Part shown: piece after piece, positions 8,810-20,941 of the stretch | How positions within the stretch are numbered: the stretch's first letter is position 1 | Layout: each line of letters starts with the position of its first letter | Assembly: GCA_030015575.1 (NCBI GenBank) | Contig: JASDDO010000006.1 | Span: forward strand, 208,759,632 to 208,823,631 | DNA length: 64,000 nucleotides | Direction of reading: 5' to 3' | Origin: Agapanthus africanus | Lineage: Eukaryota; Streptophyta; Magnoliopsida; Asparagales; Amaryllidaceae | The notes under the pieces: generated by a model | The model's database searches: none | Seen by the model: only the letters and a program-made list of their open reading frames with translations | Told to the model about the DNA's origin: nothing | Position numbers and translations under genes: made by a program

Positions 8810-11356
8810 ACGGTTACAGTCGTGAATCTGGAAGAGGCATTACTAGGAATACCGGAATACCCCATCGAAACATTTCGATGTTTCAGTTTCACTGTGTAAT
8901 GTTAAAAGAAAAATGATTTCCCGATTAGATACTTACTCCAGGGTATGTATTTACTAGGTTTGATTCTCACATCTGTATGGTTTTACAGATGATGAGTGGG
9001 AGTAAGTTATTGGGAATTGGGTGATCATCCTCATTATATCGGGATTCGTTGTAATCGGTGATATTTGAGGAGATCACCTGGGCTGTTTGCCGGTCGGCAA
9101 ATATTTGGTTTTGAATATCCGCTGTTATGCACCAATTTCAAATTGATATATCTGTACGTCTATTTTCATAGAGTGAGATATACCTTTTTGAAATCATGTC
9201 TGTGACATTTACCTATATCAGTGGATGGTTAGGTAAGGAGCATTAAACAGCGGTGTAATTCTTCTTAACCATAAGTACAGTTTTCAACCTACGACACACA
9301 GTGGATGAGTTATCAGACTCAAGGGACTTATACAGAGTATTGTATGTTGTCCAGGGTCCATCAGGACAGAGGGGTTGGTCCTCGTACTATATTCGGTTTA
9401 CTTATGACTTCTCTAGTTTTTAGACAAGTGTTTCGTGGAAACACAGGGTCCGAATTTTGAGAAGTTATAGGTATTTGAATAGAGTAGAGAACCAGGTATC
9501 ACAAGTATCGGGATTATTCAAAGTGATCGAAGATGTGGATACTTGTGTATGGTATTCAGTTGATAGTAATGACTAAGAGAACTTGCTTCTCTTTCAGGTT
9601 ACTCATAATTGGAAGCATTCCTAAGTTGAGTAACGCTGATCGGCCTCCTTCCATTTAGTTGACATGCACTGGAGACAGTTGCATGATTTGGATCTGGTTC
9701 AGTTAAATCAGTGCCTCTGTTTCTATATTGGATATAGAACAGTTCATATCTTAACGATGTTAAGGTACGGGGAGTTGTCCGGCTTATGATTGAAACCAGA
9801 CTCTGGATAACTCAAGGCACGCTTCTGTAATGGCTGTTTGTGGGTTGACCCAGGCTATGACGAGGGTTAACTTTCTACCATCTGGATGAACAATAGCAAT
9901 ATTGTTCTAGACTCGCCACAGTTTTATTAAAAATGGATTTTTTCTTTTCAGAAAACAGTAGTGGGAGTATGGTAGAACTGGAAGTGATTCCAGAACCACA
10001 AACGATTACTGAAGATTTGATAAGGAATCTAAAGATTCAATCTGGATTGACATTCCATTGGCCACTTCGCAGATAAGGTGGGTAACTTCAGGCACCCGAG
10101 AGGTACTAGGGCAGCCTCAAGGACGGTGACAGGGAAGTTCTTGTTTACCCACAATTACCATTGTTGTTGTTCCAGGCTGCGAGACCCGGCGGGAGGATGA
10201 GTATAGCGTCGTTCTAAACTAGTTTTAGAAGTGTACGTCTATATGACTCTGCCAGAGGGTTGTCGTAATCAGTGGGAGCAGCGGAAGCATTGGTGGACAG
10301 GTAGCTTATGTCTATTTATAGACTAAAGCAGATGTAGCGGAGATAGATCATCTATTTCTGACGTGACAGTCATGGGTTTGACTTCATCAGAATAGGGGAT
10401 GGATCTGTTGAGAAGGTAGTAGGGTGTGATATCCTGGTATTTGGATGACATACACAGAGTAGGAAAAGAAACTCCTATAGTACAGTCGGTTATACTTTGG
10501 TCGTCACACAGTGGTTTCTCCACAAAGGAAATGGATTTTATATCAGATATACTGGTTACTAGATCTATGGTTTTAGATCTAGATTTGGGTGGTTTCCCAA
10601 TCAGGGTACTTTGACAGCATTCTAAGAGTATATAGAATGGACGACTCCTGGCACGGTAGTGTACCTGCAGATGATGGAGTCACCCTCTCTAAAGGTGTCT
10701 TATAGACTAAAGTAGAGAGGGATGTGCATGATTGGCAGATCACTTGCTTAGGCAATTGAGTCAATCATGAGATGTCAAGTACCACACCAGATGTTGTTCT
10801 TGCACTAGATGCAATAAAATGACATTAATCCAATCCTGGAGAAACAGTCGGAAGCAGTTCTAGAACATAAGTGGATGTTCTAGGGATATGATAACGACGG
10901 CCTCATTCGGGAGACAGTTATCATTCCAGGCTTACAAGGTGACATGGACGACAAGGAGGTTGTCAGAGTTATAGTTTTCCTTCTGACGAAGGGCAGTATT
11001 TTGGACAGATGATCCAAGGCAATACTGAGGGAGGCATGACGCAGGATACTGATTAAGTTCAGTTGACGATACAGTCTAAGAAGTTTGGATTTGGAGTTCA
11101 TTTATGAGCTATGTCCCATCAGACATCCAGACACATTCTAAGACAGGTATTGCTCATTTCGGGAGATGTCTTTCTCCGCGAACTTGAGAAATAGAGAGAC
11201 ATAGAAAGAAACATCAAGGCGGATCCACTCACTGAGGCTATTCCTCGAACGCAATAGTTTCGCAAACGAGCTTTGTGAGACTGACTAGTAGAGGAGTTGG
11301 GTGTTCGGTATCACACAGGCTGTGAGTATGCGACATCGCAATAATTAGCCTTGAGT
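8810..11356 (+). pseudogene. Decayed copia pol of element F (PR, INT, RT, RNase H)
   Basis: All frames are broken, but nucleotide alignment by eye to copia C is continuous. 8925-9000 matches the protease segment (TGSGSHIC), 9110-9170 the 'CNIISVSLL' segment, 9360-9470 the integrase core (YFITFTDDFS), and 9965-10010 the linker after integrase (ELEEIPEPQ). 10195-10330 matches the RT segment ending KSIYGLKQ, 10440-10475 the YVDD-DILLIGND segment, and 11215-11280 the end of RNase H (DPLTKALP). Segments are lost in places. It continues the gag remnant left of the CACTA insertion and ends at a PPT at 11357-11369. Confidence 0.7.
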
Positions 11357-11369
11357 GCAAGTGGGAGAT

Positions 11370-13632
11370 TGTTGGAGATAGTGCCCTCAGAGTCAATTAT
11401 TAGGTCACAGGTACGTGATTGCAATGATTGATGGAGGACCTATCCCGGTAGGACATTCTTACTCGAGATGATAGTTTGCTATCTGGTTTACCTTTATCAT
11501 CGTGTACTGCTTTAAGTGACCTGACAAGTCGCTATTACACGTTGGTAGAGCCCCTAGGATTCTTTCTTGACCACCAGCAGTATGAGGGCGATCATATACG
11601 TGGGAGCTGGCAGTCTATCAGCATATCCTTAAATGGTCCCTAGTCGTGAGAGTTTCGAGATAGGGCATCGATACTCTAGAGTAGACTAGTGTATACAGTC
11701 GAGACCCCGACGAGGGGCGGTGGCCGGTCTCACAAGCCACTGGTGTCAGTTGGATCACCTAAGATGTATACAGGTGCTCATTGGGTTATGAGTACACCGG
11801 ACAGGACTCGCCGGGAACATGCTAGTTGGTCATATACCAGACGTCAGATGGCAGTTCCCTGGTGACATGTGTGCAGGTTAGTTCATCGACCTGGGGATCG
11901 TCATTTGTCTCGTGTGAGTTCCCACTGTACTTTGATTACTACCCTACCACGGCTCAAAGGAGTCGTGCAAACAGGTTTTAGTTGGGTACAGTCCCGAGCC
12001 ACATGGAGGCAGTGAGCGTATCTTCAGGGGTTCGTCTCTCCCGGTATTGGGGGTGAGGTCGTGCTGTGTCTAGGAGAGCCATTACACGAAGCCCTCGGCC
12101 GAGGCAAGGAGATTTACTGGTAGGTATTCCAATAGTATCTCAGGGTGTTCTGGGCTATACTCCGACACGACTTGTACCGCTTTTGGGGGTCTGACTTTTA
12201 CCAACCCCCTAGGCCCGCCATGCCATACTCATAGACGAACGGACTGGATTGCACGGATATTGTCACTGACAGGCTCAGTAGGGTTGTCAGGCTGAGTTCG
12301 CTCACAGACGTCCCTTTTAGTCAGTACCTGGTGGCCCGTTACGTATTGGCTTATACCTCTGACGTGCTAGTGGTTAAATCCACAACCAAGGTGTTGACGA
12401 GTCTTTAGAGTCCCCCACATTCAGTTACTCAGCTTTCGGGCGAAAGGTTGTAGAGGCCGTATGGAGATATGGCAAGGTCCGATCAGATACGTGCGGTATT
12501 GCACGGATCAGGATCAGACAGTTTGTACTATAGGCCGTATGGATATATGGCAGGGTTCGATCAGATACGTGCGGTATTGCACGGATCAGGATCGAATAGA
12601 TATTACTAGCCGACTTTGGTATAAGCCGGATCCTAGTATAGTACAGTGTAGATTTTGTATCATTGCATTTGTATTTCGGTCGGAATACAAATGCGGGTGT
12701 GTATGCACAGTATCGGGGTTTTCCTGTAATTTATTACGGGACCAGTTTTCTGGAGTTGCCAGTTTGCTTTCCGTTTCGGCCAATTTCCTTTGTATCGTTC
12801 ATTGGCCGAAGATTGGTGGAGGACGGCTTATTTGTATTGTTGCAAATAAGCATTTGTGGAGGGGGTCTTTGCATATATTTGTATCATGATGGTTTCATGA
12901 TGGAGCCCATCCTTTGACTCTTTCTTTTCCATCATGGTTTGACTTTGTAAACAATCATGGTTGTTGATGATTGTTGGTTGAGTATTGGTTTTGGGAGTGA
13001 TCATTGTTTCTCATCATCACTTGCTATTCAACCACCTCTTTGTCTTGACTCTCTCTCTCTTGTATGAGATGAGAATGGCTCCCATTTTTGATTGACTCTC
13101 CACTCTCACTCCCTCTTCTTCACTTGTGTTGGCCGGCCATGCATGGGGCTGCCCATGATTTTTGGTGTGGGATTTTTGATTCATTTCATGTTGCAAAATC
13201 CCACAACACCATCTCCAAAAAGCTTGTATCAATCCTCCACCACAAAGGCAATTCCACAACCCCAAAGTGAGACATGTAATCCACATTATATTCTACAGCA
13301 AATCTTAGGCACGTCGACTAGCCAGCTTCGTGCCCGAGTTGCCTCGGCATTGAGGTGGGAGCCCGTAAAAGAAGTAGGCGATGTGGTGCACTTCCGGCGA
13401 CGAGGTGGAGACCGGAGCTTCAGGTGGAGATCGGGACGACGACGAGAAGACCGGAGGACTTGGATCAGTCGGTATATCTCTCTTCCCTTTCTTATAGTTA
13501 GCTAGGACTAATTAATGGTTCGATCCGGGTATTAGTGCGCGGCGGTTTGCCAGTTCAAGAAAAATTAAAGTTTATCACCGCTTCCGCATTTGGCCGTCGG
13601 ATTGACGGCCGGGGCGCCGCCGTGCACTTACA
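11370..13632 (+). repeat. 3' LTR of copia element F
   Basis: It starts TGTTGGAGATAG directly after the PPT 'aagtgggagat' and ends ..GCACTTACA. Internal landmarks are shared with all copia LTRs here: 'gggcatcgatactc.agagtagactag', 'ccctaccacggctcaa', 'ggtacagtcccgag', 'ttcgtctctcccggtattggg' and 'gagtctttagagtcc'. An 81-bp unit starting 'atggagatatggcaaggtccgat' is tandemly repeated near 12460-12620. The family is distinct from A, B and C. No open reading frame in it is credible. Confidence 0.8.
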
Positions 13633-14035
13633 GTTGGATCCCGATACCCGCTGCGAGTAAGAGTTACTCCTGGGAGAGTTTTATACATTACAATTAGCCG
13701 ATCAAGTAGGTGTCTAGAAAGGTGTCAACGGGGTTACGCCTCTGGGAAAACGAGGTTTACATTAATTAGGTTCGTGCGAAAGCACGAGGAACCTCCCTCA
13801 AAGTACCGACACTGGCCTGGCTGAAAGATTGGCGAACTTGTAGTCTGTAATTAATCCCGGCTAGTCTTTCCTTTTAGGGTTTGAAGGAAGATTTGATAAA
13901 AAGCAGTGGGAGCCATCCTGATTAGATAAAATAATAACCAATCTGATCTTGCAAGAGCGCACGCTGAGTGTTTTCTTCTCTCTCTCTCCAGGTAGCGACC
14001 ATATCACGCCTTAATCAAGATAATAATACGGATTA
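13633..14035 (+). other. Partial 5' leader of decayed copia A1, with hairpin block
   Basis: This aligns with the last about 400 nt of the copia C leader (49525-49890): 'ttggatcccgata', 'ctcctgggagagtttt', 'gtctagaaaggtgtcaacggggttacgcctctggg', then the GNRA hairpin, 'ctggcctggctgaa' and 'gcagtgggagccatcctgattag'. It joins the F LTR exactly at the F LTR's last base, so the usual primer site and first about 2 kb of leader are missing. Confidence 0.75.
13767..13793 (+). other. Leader hairpin with GAAA tetraloop (copia A1)
   Basis: The sequence folds as AGGTTCGTGC-GAAA-GCACG, a 3-nt bulge AGG, then AACCT. This gives ten pairs closed by a GNRA tetraloop. Copia C has the homologous hairpin at 49662-49687 with CCGTGC/GCACGG in the inner stem, where a U-A pair has become C-G. 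Copia B has a weaker version near 42787-42801. Confidence 0.6.
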
Positions 14036-16679
14036 TTGACCGAACCCGCTTGTTATACTGAGCTGGGGAACGTTGGTCCCGCTCCTACTTATAATTGTTA
14101 TAAGACAGAGCAGGAAATTAGGAAATACCAGAATTCCCGTGCCGCCCAAACGAAGAGAGTGCATGCTGATGCATCATCTTCGGGTGTGTTCATTACAAAG
14201 AACTGTTTCTCTGCATCCTTTACGTCCTGGGTATATGATACCGGATCAGGATCCCGCATATGTAATATGTTACATGGGCTACAGATAGGTAAAGAACTGA
14301 GAACGGGTGATAAGTTTCATGAGGCAGAAAACGGGGCAAGTGTTGCAGCCAAGTCTGTCGGTCACTGTCACCCTGCATTACCAATACATTGATTCTGAAC
14401 GAATGCTATTAGATACCGAACCTGATATACAAAATCATATCAGTCTCTTTATCAGTAAAGAAATGGTAAAATTTTGTATTCCTGGATAATGTTTTGAACA
14501 TTTCCTATATCAAAAGTTGATCGGTTCAGGCACGTTATCTAAAAGCATTGATGTTCTAAATCAAACTACAGTTCTTAGTATACGGAACACACACAAGAGG
14601 AAGAGTTCAGAAATGAACGAATTCTTCTTGAGGTATTGTAGACTAGGTCAGATCAATGTGACCCGACTAGCTAGAGTTGCATATAGATGCATATTTAAAT
14701 CAGTTTGAATTTACATCTTGTGAAACTCGCCAGTCATGTCATAAAGATAAGATGACCATAGCTCTGTTTATTGGAAACAGAGAAAGAGTTAATGAACTCT
14801 TGGGATTGATACATGTTGATGTATGTAAGGTCCCCTGTCTACACATGCCAGGACTGGTTCTTTATACTTCATTACATTCTTTGATGATCTTTCGAGATTC
14901 AGACCTATGTTCCTGTTGAAACACAAGTCCGAATCTTTTGAGATATTCACAGAATATAAGTTAGAAGTAGAGAACCAAAATACGGGTATAAGTATTATGT
15001 CCTATGACGAGATCAGGGAGGAGAATACTTGTGCACGGAAATCCTGGACTATTTTAAAGAAGAATGAGATTCTCTCTCAGAATTACTCCTCTGTATACAC
15101 CATAGCACGATGGTATATCAGGGCGGAGCAGATACACCCTATATGATAAGGTGTGCTCTATGATGAGTAATACTGAGTTACCTATTTCCTTTTAGGGGGT
15201 TATGCACTTATGAAGCTGCATACCTATTGAATTAGGGTTCGAATCAAATCAAAGCCTACCATTTCATATGTGATATGGAAAGGGAAGAGCCCATGTCTTA
15301 AGCTAGTTAAGATTTGGGGTTGTCTAGCCTATGTCTGAAAAACAAAATCCGGACAAGCTCGAGGCAAGATCTGTTATGTAGAACTGGAAATGTTCCAGCT
15401 ATACAGACTGCAGCTGATGATTTGGTAGAACCGAAGGATTCAGTAGATTCCAACGAACCTCAGCCTCTCCGCCGATCTAGTAGGGTTCCTCACCCACCTG
15501 AGAGATACTTCGGTTTCTCTATGACAGTGGGAGCGAGGATTGCATCATGAGATGATGACCCAACTAGTTTCGAGCTGGCCATCAGGAGTGAGACTCTGTA
15601 AGAATGGCTGGATGCTTAGTGATCTGAGATGGAATCCATGTACACCAACAAAGTATGGACTTTAGTTGCTATATCTGAAGGGTTAAATCCCCATCAGGAG
15701 CAAGTATATCTTTAGAAGATTACTTGGTGTACATGGAAAAGTTGAGACTTTCAAAGCTAGACTTGTTAAAGTTTTTCGTCATCAACCAGGCGTTGATAAT
15801 GATGAAACATATTCCAGTATCTATGCTTAAGTCCATCCAGATCCTACTTGCCACGGCTACATACCATGACTGCGATAACTGGCGGTCAGGTGCCATGATA
15901 TCTTTTCTAAATGATGTTTTAAGAAGAGAACGTCTGTAAGTACACAGCCAGAGGGCTTCGTAAACAGTGGGAGCAGCGGAAACGTGTGCAAGATGTTTTA
16001 TCTGATAAAGCAGGCATCGCGGAGTTGGAACGTCTGTTTTGATGTGTTAGTCAAAGAGTTTGACATCATCAAAATGGTAGATAAACCTTGTATAAACAAA
16101 AAGGTAGTAGGGAGTATGGTGGTGATCCTCGTAGAGTACGTGGATGACATACTCTTGATAAGAAAGGAGTTTCCTATGCTACGCTCGGTCAATCTCCGCT
16201 TATCACAATGATTCTCCATATAGGATCACTGGAAGTGTTCCAGAGTGATAAAGACGACTGAATGTCAGTCGCAGGCATTGTCTTTACCCTCAATAAAGGG
16301 ACGGTATGTTGGAAGAGTTCCAAGCTAGATACCGTGACATACTAGACGATAAAGGCAGGATACATCGCTACTTAAGATGCTACCAAAGAGGCTGTTTGGA
16401 TGTATAATGGTTCATGAGATGAACTACGTTCCTACCATTGTGAGACAATGGAGTTGTGGCTTATGCCAAGGAACGCCGGTCCCATCAGTGATCCAGACTT
16501 ATTCTAAGGCAGTATCACCTGATCATGGAGATGGTTGATCTCCAGGTTGATCAAGGCAAGGAAAGCAGACTTAGAGGATAACGCAGCGGATCCACTCACG
16601 AAGGCCTATTCCCAGAGAGAGACTTTTATGGGATGGTTGAGTATGAGATACTACAACCACTGCTACAGATGGCCCTAGT
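14036..16679 (+). pseudogene. Decayed, internally deleted gag-pol of copia A1
   Basis: Gag is reduced to its first few codons, with a jump near 14100 to the gag/protease border. Protease is visible as SWVYDTGSGSRIC (14226-14265). Integrase remnants run from about 14580 to 15560, and the linker shows PLRRSSRVPHPPERYFGF (15455-15530). RT remnants (15640-16200) include VEYVDDILLIRKE with the YVDD site. A further deletion near 16215 removes the RT/RNase H connection, and RNase H remnants reach 16660. The PPT 'caagtgggagat' is at 16681-16692. The internal region of A3 (61619-62565, minus strand) is the same family and shares the deletion-like 'ttctccatatagga' junction. Confidence 0.75.
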
Positions 16680-16692
16680 GCAAGTGGGAGAT

Positions 16693-18883
16693 TGTTAGTT
16701 ATATGTATGCCCTAGAGGCCATTACTGTACATAGGATGTATATTGTAGTGGATGCTGGGACATATATAGGGAGGACTTTCTTGCTTGACATGATAGTATG
16801 TTATCTGGTTGCTCTTTACCTTAACGTGTACACAGATTGTCTCTCTATTACATGTTGGTAAAGCCCTTAGGATGTGTGCTTGACTACCTGGACTATGATG
16901 CGGATCATATTAGTGGGGATATGGTAGTCCATAAGTACATCCTTCAAAGTCCCTAGTCATGGGTGTATCGAGACGGGGCATCGATATACCAGAGTAGACT
17001 AGCGTATACCTTCTTGACCCATACAGATGGGCGATGGATGATCCCATATCCATTGGTGTTTGACATCGGAGATGATATACGGGTGCTCAGTAGAGACTGG
17101 GTACACTGGACGGACTCGCCGAGAACTCCCAGATGGTATTATACTTCACGTCAGATGGCAGTTTTCTGGTGACACTGGTACAGAGTAGTCTGTTGACCCG
17201 AGATCGCCATAGAGTCTTGTGTGGTTCCCACTGTGCTTTGATTTCCATCTTACCACGTCCAAGAGGGCATGAAAAATGGTGGTTTTTGGGTACAGTCCCG
17301 AGTCACATGGATGCAATGAGCGATAGGAGGGGATTCGTCTCTCCCGGTATATGGAGTTGATGTTGCGCTGTGTTCGATTGGCTATAACAGGAAATCCCTG
17401 GCCAGGGTTGCTGAGATTTACTGGTAAGTGTTACCAGTAGTTTCTCGAATTGTTATAGACCTCATATCGACATGACTTATCGAGCTATTGGGGTCTGACG
17501 TTTACCACCCCTAGGCAAGATATGCGACATATCAGACGATCAGACCGGACTGTACGGTAGTGTTACTGGTTGGATTCACTGGAGTGTGAGCGGGCTTGCT
17601 CGTCGATCTTCTGATCGCTCAATACCCGGGTGGCCGTTACGTTTAGCAGACCGCTTGCGGCTTTTGGGTGTTTGATATGATCATCACCTGCTGCCGGCGT
17701 ATTGACGAGTCTTTAGAGTCCTACACAGAGGTTTCCTGGCTCAAGCGAAACGAAATAGGGGCGCATATGAGATATGTGCGGGACCGAGAATGATACCGTA
17801 TTCGATTCTCGCGATTTGTGACATTGATCGGTTATATACGATATAGCCGGGTTATCGGATCAAGTGTTGATTCGATAAGTTATTACTGTTGATATTAGTC
17901 GGTTATATGCGATATGACCGGATCATTAAATCAAGTGTTGATTTAATGCATAATTATATATTTGATATATTACTTTGCATTAACTAGTATCGGTTCACTT
18001 TAAATAGATTTTCTCGCTCGGATGTGCACATTGTATATGTGATATACTTTTTGTGCACTTGATTGTATCATGTTTGATGATACATGCTCTTTAGTGTTTG
18101 TGTAAAGATTAAACCATGGTTGTGTATTGGTTAGGGTTTTCTTTTTCATTTATTTATTTCATTTGTTTTATTTTGGAAAAGAAATGGCAAAAGAAAAGAA
18201 AATGGTTGCTAGTTTTGTTTTACTTTGAAAGTTCATGAAGCTTTGACTTAGTGACCATTTTGTCTTCATGCTTAACCCTAACCATTCCTTCTAACCATGA
18301 TTTATTCTCTACACATGACCATGGTTGCCACATGATAAGTGTTCAATTTATTTTCTATTTTGAATTAACTTATCATAAGATTTATCATCTTCTTCTTCTT
18401 CTTCAAGAAGAAAGCTTGCTTCAAAAATGGCAACTTGAGCAAATGTGTGAGAAATCCAAATCTAAAGAGAACCCACTTCCTATTTCTTCATCCTCTACTT
18501 CTTGCCAAGTAGTAGAGTGTGTTTTCTTCACAATTTTCATGACTTGGTGAAGTGAGAGCTTGATCTTGCGATGCTTCGACGTAGATCATCTTCGGCATGG
18601 ACATCGACGACCTAGCTCGCCATTTCTCCGACGAAGCCGACGCTAGAGCCCGGGAATTCATTTGGACAGCGAGGGAACTTCGTTGCGGAGCTATGGAGGT
18701 GGAGCACCGGATCTACAAAGGTTGTATTTCCGTATTCTTTTAGTTAAGTGTTAACTAGATTTCATTATTCGCCTAGACATCTAGTCTAAGATCCGTAGTC
18801 TAGGGTTTCCCGGCACCGTAAATTTTGAATTTGGCATGGTTGATGCCTTGTGAGACCTCACTAGAGTGCCTAGGAACCCTACA
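16693..18883 (+). repeat. 3' LTR of copia A1 (family A), 2191 bp
   Basis: It starts TGTTAGTTATATGTATGCCC after the PPT and ends ..CCTAGGAACCCTACA. The same family is present as A2 (19210-20941) and, inverted, as A3 (59414-61618). The short open frames inside recur in A2 only because the LTRs are copies of one another. Confidence 0.9.
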
Positions 18884-19209
18884 GCACCCAACAATTCTTT
18901 TCCACAAAACAACTTTGTTCTGTCAAACAACGATAAGGTTTCCTCGCTAGAACGAAGTCTGGAGGCGTTCGTTAAACAATCGACACAATCCACCGCCAAC
19001 ATCCAGTCGTCTATTCAGTCTTTGGTGCAACACACTGCTGCACACGGGCAAAGCATCAAGACCATCGAAGCACAGATAGCACAGCTGAATGCGGCGTTAA
19101 GCGAGCGAGAAAAGGGGAAGCTTCCATCTCAACCACTCCCAAATCCCGGTCACCCACATAATGTACATGTTGCTCTTGAACAACAGAACCATAATGTGAG
19201 TGTCGTGAC
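18884..19209 (+). pseudogene. Ty3/gypsy gag fragment between two family-A LTRs
   Basis: The open frame encodes a coiled-coil-like stretch (SSLERSLEAFVKQSTQ.., IKTIEAQIAQLNAALSEREK) followed by GKLPSQPLPNP. This combination is typical of the end of Athila/Tat-like gag proteins (..LETQIGQLA..R..G.LPSQ...NP). It is cut on both sides by LTR termini. It is on the plus strand, whereas the gypsy element to the right (G) is on the minus strand, so the two are unrelated pieces. Confidence 0.65.
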
Positions 19210-20941
19210 TGTTAGTTATATGTATGCCCTAGAGGCCATTTCTGTACATAGGATATATATTGTAGTGGATGCTGGGACATATATAGGGTGGACTTTCTTG
19301 CTCGATATGATAGTATGCTATCTGGTTACTCTTTACCTTAACGTGTATACTGATTGTCTCTCTGTTACATATTGGTAAAGCCCTTAGGATGTGTACTTGA
19401 CTACCTGGACTATGATGCAGATCATACTAGTGGGGACATGGTAGTCTATAAGTACATCCTTCATGGTCCCTAGTCGTGGGTGTATCGAGACGGGGCATCG
19501 ATATACCAGAGTAGACTAGCGTATACCTTCTCGACCCATACAGATGGGCGATGGATGATCCCATATCCATTGGTGTTTGACATCAGAGATGATATACGGG
19601 TGCTCAGTAAAGACTGGGTACACTGGACGGACTCGCCGAGAACTCCCAGATGGTATTATACCTTACGTCAGATGGCAGTTCTCTGGTGACACTGGTACAG
19701 AGTAGTCTGTTGACCCGAGATCGTCATAGAGTCTTGTGTGGTTCCCACTGTGCTTTGATTTCCACCTTACCACGTCCAAGAGGGCGTGCAAAATGGTGGT
19801 TTTTGGGTACAGTCCCGAATCACATGGAGGCGATGAGCGATAGGAGGGGATTCGTCTCTTCCGGTAAAGGGGGTTGATGTTGCGCTGTGTTCGATTGGCT
19901 ATAACCGGAAATCCCTGGTCAGGGTTGCTGAGATTTACTAGTAAGTGTTACCAGTAGTTTCTCGAATTGTTATAGATCTCATATCGACACGACTTATCGA
20001 GCTATTGGGGTCTGACGTTTACCACCCCTAGGCAAGATATGCGACATATCAGACGATCAGACCGGACTGTACGGTAAGTGTTACTGGTTGGATTCACAGG
20101 AGTGTGAGCGGGCTTGCTCGTCGATCTTCTGATCGCTCAATACCCGGGTGGCCGTTACGTTTAGCAGACCGCTTGCGGCTTGTGGGTGTTTGATATGATC
20201 ATCACCTGCTGTCGGCGTATTGACGAGTCTTTAGAGTCCTACACAGAGGTTTCCTGGCTCAAGCGAAACGAAATAGGAGCGCATATGAGATATGTGCGGG
20301 ACCGAGAATAATGCGTGTATGTGATACCGTATTCTATTCTCGCGATGAATGTATCAATATGGTTGTATGCGATATAACCTGGTTATCGAATCAAGGATTG
20401 ATTCAATAAGCCGATACATTGAATACTAGTCGGTTATATGCGATATGACCGGATCGTTAAATCAAGTGTTGATTTAATGATTTAATGTATAATTATATAT
20501 TTGATATATTACTTTGCATTAATTAGTATTGGTTCACTTTAAATGGATTTTCTCACTTGGATGTACAAGTTGTATATGTGATATACTTTTTGTACAAATG
20601 ATTGTATCATGTTTGATGATACATGCTTCTTTGGTTAAGTGTATAGAATTAAACCATGGTTAAGTTAATGACCTAGCCCGCTTTTTCTCCGATGAAGCCG
20701 ATGCTAGAGTCATGGTTCGATTTGGACAGCGGAGAGGACTTCATCACGGAGCCTAGGAGGTGGAGAAACGGATCTACAAAGGTTGTATGTTCGTTCACTT
20801 AGTTAAAATGTTAACTAGTTTCATTTGTCGCCTAAATTTCTAGTTAACGATCCGTATTAGAGTTTCTCGGCACTTGTAAAATTAGAAATTGGCATGGTTG
20901 ATGCCTTGTGAGACCTCTTGAGAGTGCCTAGGAGCCCTACA
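19210..20941 (+). repeat. Deleted family-A LTR (A2) without target duplication
   Basis: It starts TGTTAGTTATATG and ends ..CCTAGGAGCCCTACA. Compared with A1 it lacks about 460 bp, corresponding to roughly 18125-18640 of A1, near 20660. The flanking five bases are gtgac on the left and ctttc on the right, so there is no target duplication. The left flank is plus-strand gypsy gag and the right flank is minus-strand gypsy RT. It is therefore not a simple solo LTR. Confidence 0.85.

Noticed and set aside
16963-17360. Open frames starting MYRDGASIYQS in copia LTRs, also at 19480, with a related one at 54123
   Set aside because: They recur because the LTRs are copies or relatives of each other. 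Lengths are short and ends differ between families.
11370-18883. F LTR and A1 LTR as the two LTRs of one element around 13633-16692
   Set aside because: Their sequences and termini belong to different families (TGTTGGAGATAG..CACTTACA versus TGTTAGTTATATG..CCCTACA).
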